Assembly: GCA_016267585.1 (NCBI GenBank)
Contig: JACQUT010000348.1
Coordinates: 1-5,701, forward strand
Direction: 5' to 3'
DNA from: Cyanobacteria bacterium NC_groundwater_1444_Ag_S-0.65um_54_12
GTDB taxonomy: Bacteria > Cyanobacteriota > Sericytochromatia > S15B-MN24 > VGJW01
Length of the DNA stretch: 5,701 nt
Below the pieces are notes generated by a model, which ran no database searches, was not told the DNA's origin, and saw nothing but the letters and a program-made list of their open reading frames with translations. Both the position numbers and the translations under genes were made by a program. Positions 5,224-5,701 of the stretch are shown piece after piece. Within the stretch, counting starts at the first letter, position 1; each line of letters begins with the position of its first letter.

Positions 5224-5701
5224 AAACCGGCCGCACGTCGAGATCCTTGATCTGGGCGCTGTGATCGGCCTGCAGCTTGTTAAGATCCATGATCTCGGTG
5301 TTCAGCCCGGAGATCCTGGCAAGCTTTGCCTCGTAGTCCTGAAGGAACAGCTGATCGGATTCCGACAGTTGATCGGCAGTCAGGGCTCGCAGCGTATCGT
5401 AAGTATACTTCTTGTTACTGTTCTGGGTATCCTGGATCAGCAAAAGGCGCTCTTTGCCGAGTGCTTGCTCTTGGTCGTAGAGCCGGGCATTTTCCCCCGC
5501 GAGTCGGATCATCTCCGTTAAAGCTCCGCTACGCGTGGAGTTGGCCAATTGACGCTTGTTAAGGTCAGCAATCTGGTCGTCGAGACCTGGAAGTCTGGCT
5601 AGCCGGTCATCTTGCTCCTTGAGCAAGACCTGGTCTCCTTCGGTGAGCCCCGTGGGTGGAAGTGCCTTCAGCTGGTCATAGACCGGTTGTGCCTCGCCAA
5701 T
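5222..5701 (-). CDS. Unrecognised helix-rich repeat protein, C-terminal part (5' end outside window)
   Basis: The frame is open from the right edge to TAA at 5224-5222, giving 159 residues with the start lying outside. A TTG at 5626 is only an internal leucine codon in this open frame. The protein is rich in Leu, Asp, Glu, Gln, Lys and Ala, has no cysteine, and has the heptad-like leucine spacing of helical or coiled-coil proteins. It contains two copies of a module at exact 93-residue offset (numbering from the edge: 8-51 and 101-144). They share YDxLxAL, a Leu-x-Glu-x-Asp-Gln segment, LAR, GL and DLNKxQ, with 21 of 44 positions identical and no gaps. The visible part has no membrane segment. 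I do not recognise the family; a structural filament, a surface-associated protein or a phage-like tail component are all possible. It is convergent with the protease gene, and the MITE lies immediately 3' of it. Confidence 0.7.
   Translation of the reverse strand: MGEAQPVYDQLKALPPTGLTEGDQVLLKEQDDRLARLPGLDDQIADLNKRQLANSTRSGALTEMIRLAGENARLYDQEQALGKERLLLIQDTQNSNKKYTYDTLRALTADQLSESDQLFLQDYEAKLARISGLNTEIMDLNKLQADHSAQIKDLDVRPV
5270..5401 (-). repeat. Protein repeat unit B (last copy)
   Basis: This stretch encodes residues 101-144 of the partial protein, starting YDTLRAL and ending DLNKLQ. It aligns without gaps to the copy at 5549-5680 with 21 identical residues of 44. Conservation is at the protein level, which suggests an old duplication. 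Confidence 0.7.
5549..5680 (-). repeat. Protein repeat unit A
   Basis: This stretch encodes residues 8-51 of the partial protein, starting YDQLKAL and ending DLNKRQ. It lies one 93-residue period before copy B. Further copies may lie beyond the window edge. Confidence 0.7.

Noticed and set aside
5047..5250. A 67-codon + strand frame across the palindrome and the MITE
   Set aside because: It spans a terminator-like hairpin and a mobile element, has basic low-complexity composition, and resembles no protein.
5162..5521. A 119-codon + strand frame
   Set aside because: It is the complement of the minus-strand repeat protein, whose 93-residue duplication shows which strand codes, and it begins inside the MITE.
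1..5701. CRISPR array, tRNA or rRNA
   Set aside because: No regularly spaced short direct repeats, cloverleaf-like segments or conserved rRNA strings were seen in any intergenic space.

Overview
The window is a compact bacterial chromosomal segment of roughly balanced GC. It carries five protein-coding genes, two of them cut by the window edges, and one small non-autonomous mobile element. The lipoprotein-type signal on the subtilisin-like protease and the HD-GYP protein point to a bacterium that exports lipoproteins and uses cyclic di-GMP. Nothing in the sequence fixes the phylum. A single GCGATCGC site (3368-3375) is too little to argue for a cyanobacterial relative.

Layout from left to right: (i) the 3' part of an unrecognised, possibly ATP-grasp-like gene on +, ending at 665; (ii) a convergent intergenic space with a 12-bp-arm hairpin (770-802); (iii) a complete HD-GYP phosphodiesterase gene on - (2039 to 810); (iv) a 103-bp divergent intergenic region with a 7-bp inverted repeat; (v) a complete M17 leucyl aminopeptidase gene (pepA type) on +, 2143-3660, followed after 34 bp by (vi) a complete S8 subtilisin-family protease gene, 3695-5050, with an N-terminal propeptide-like region and a candidate lipobox; (vii) a perfect 45-nt palindrome (5032-5076) that contains the protease stop codon; (viii) a 124-bp MITE-like insertion (5092-5215) with 16-bp perfect terminal inverted repeats starting GTAA and an 8-bp target duplication, which fits the IS66 family; (ix) the 3' end of a convergent minus-strand gene, open to the right edge, for a helix-rich protein with an internal 93-residue repeat.

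Functional reading: the aminopeptidase and the protease are co-directional and probably co-transcribed. One would be a cytoplasmic exopeptidase and the other an envelope or secreted endopeptidase, so they could serve protein turnover or peptide use, but their linkage may be only positional. The HD-GYP gene is transcribed away from them and is probably an independent c-di-GMP output or turnover gene. The most distinctive structure is the 3' end of the protease gene, where a strong palindrome and a MITE lie side by side between two convergent genes. I found no CRISPR array, tRNA, rRNA or recognisable defence system.
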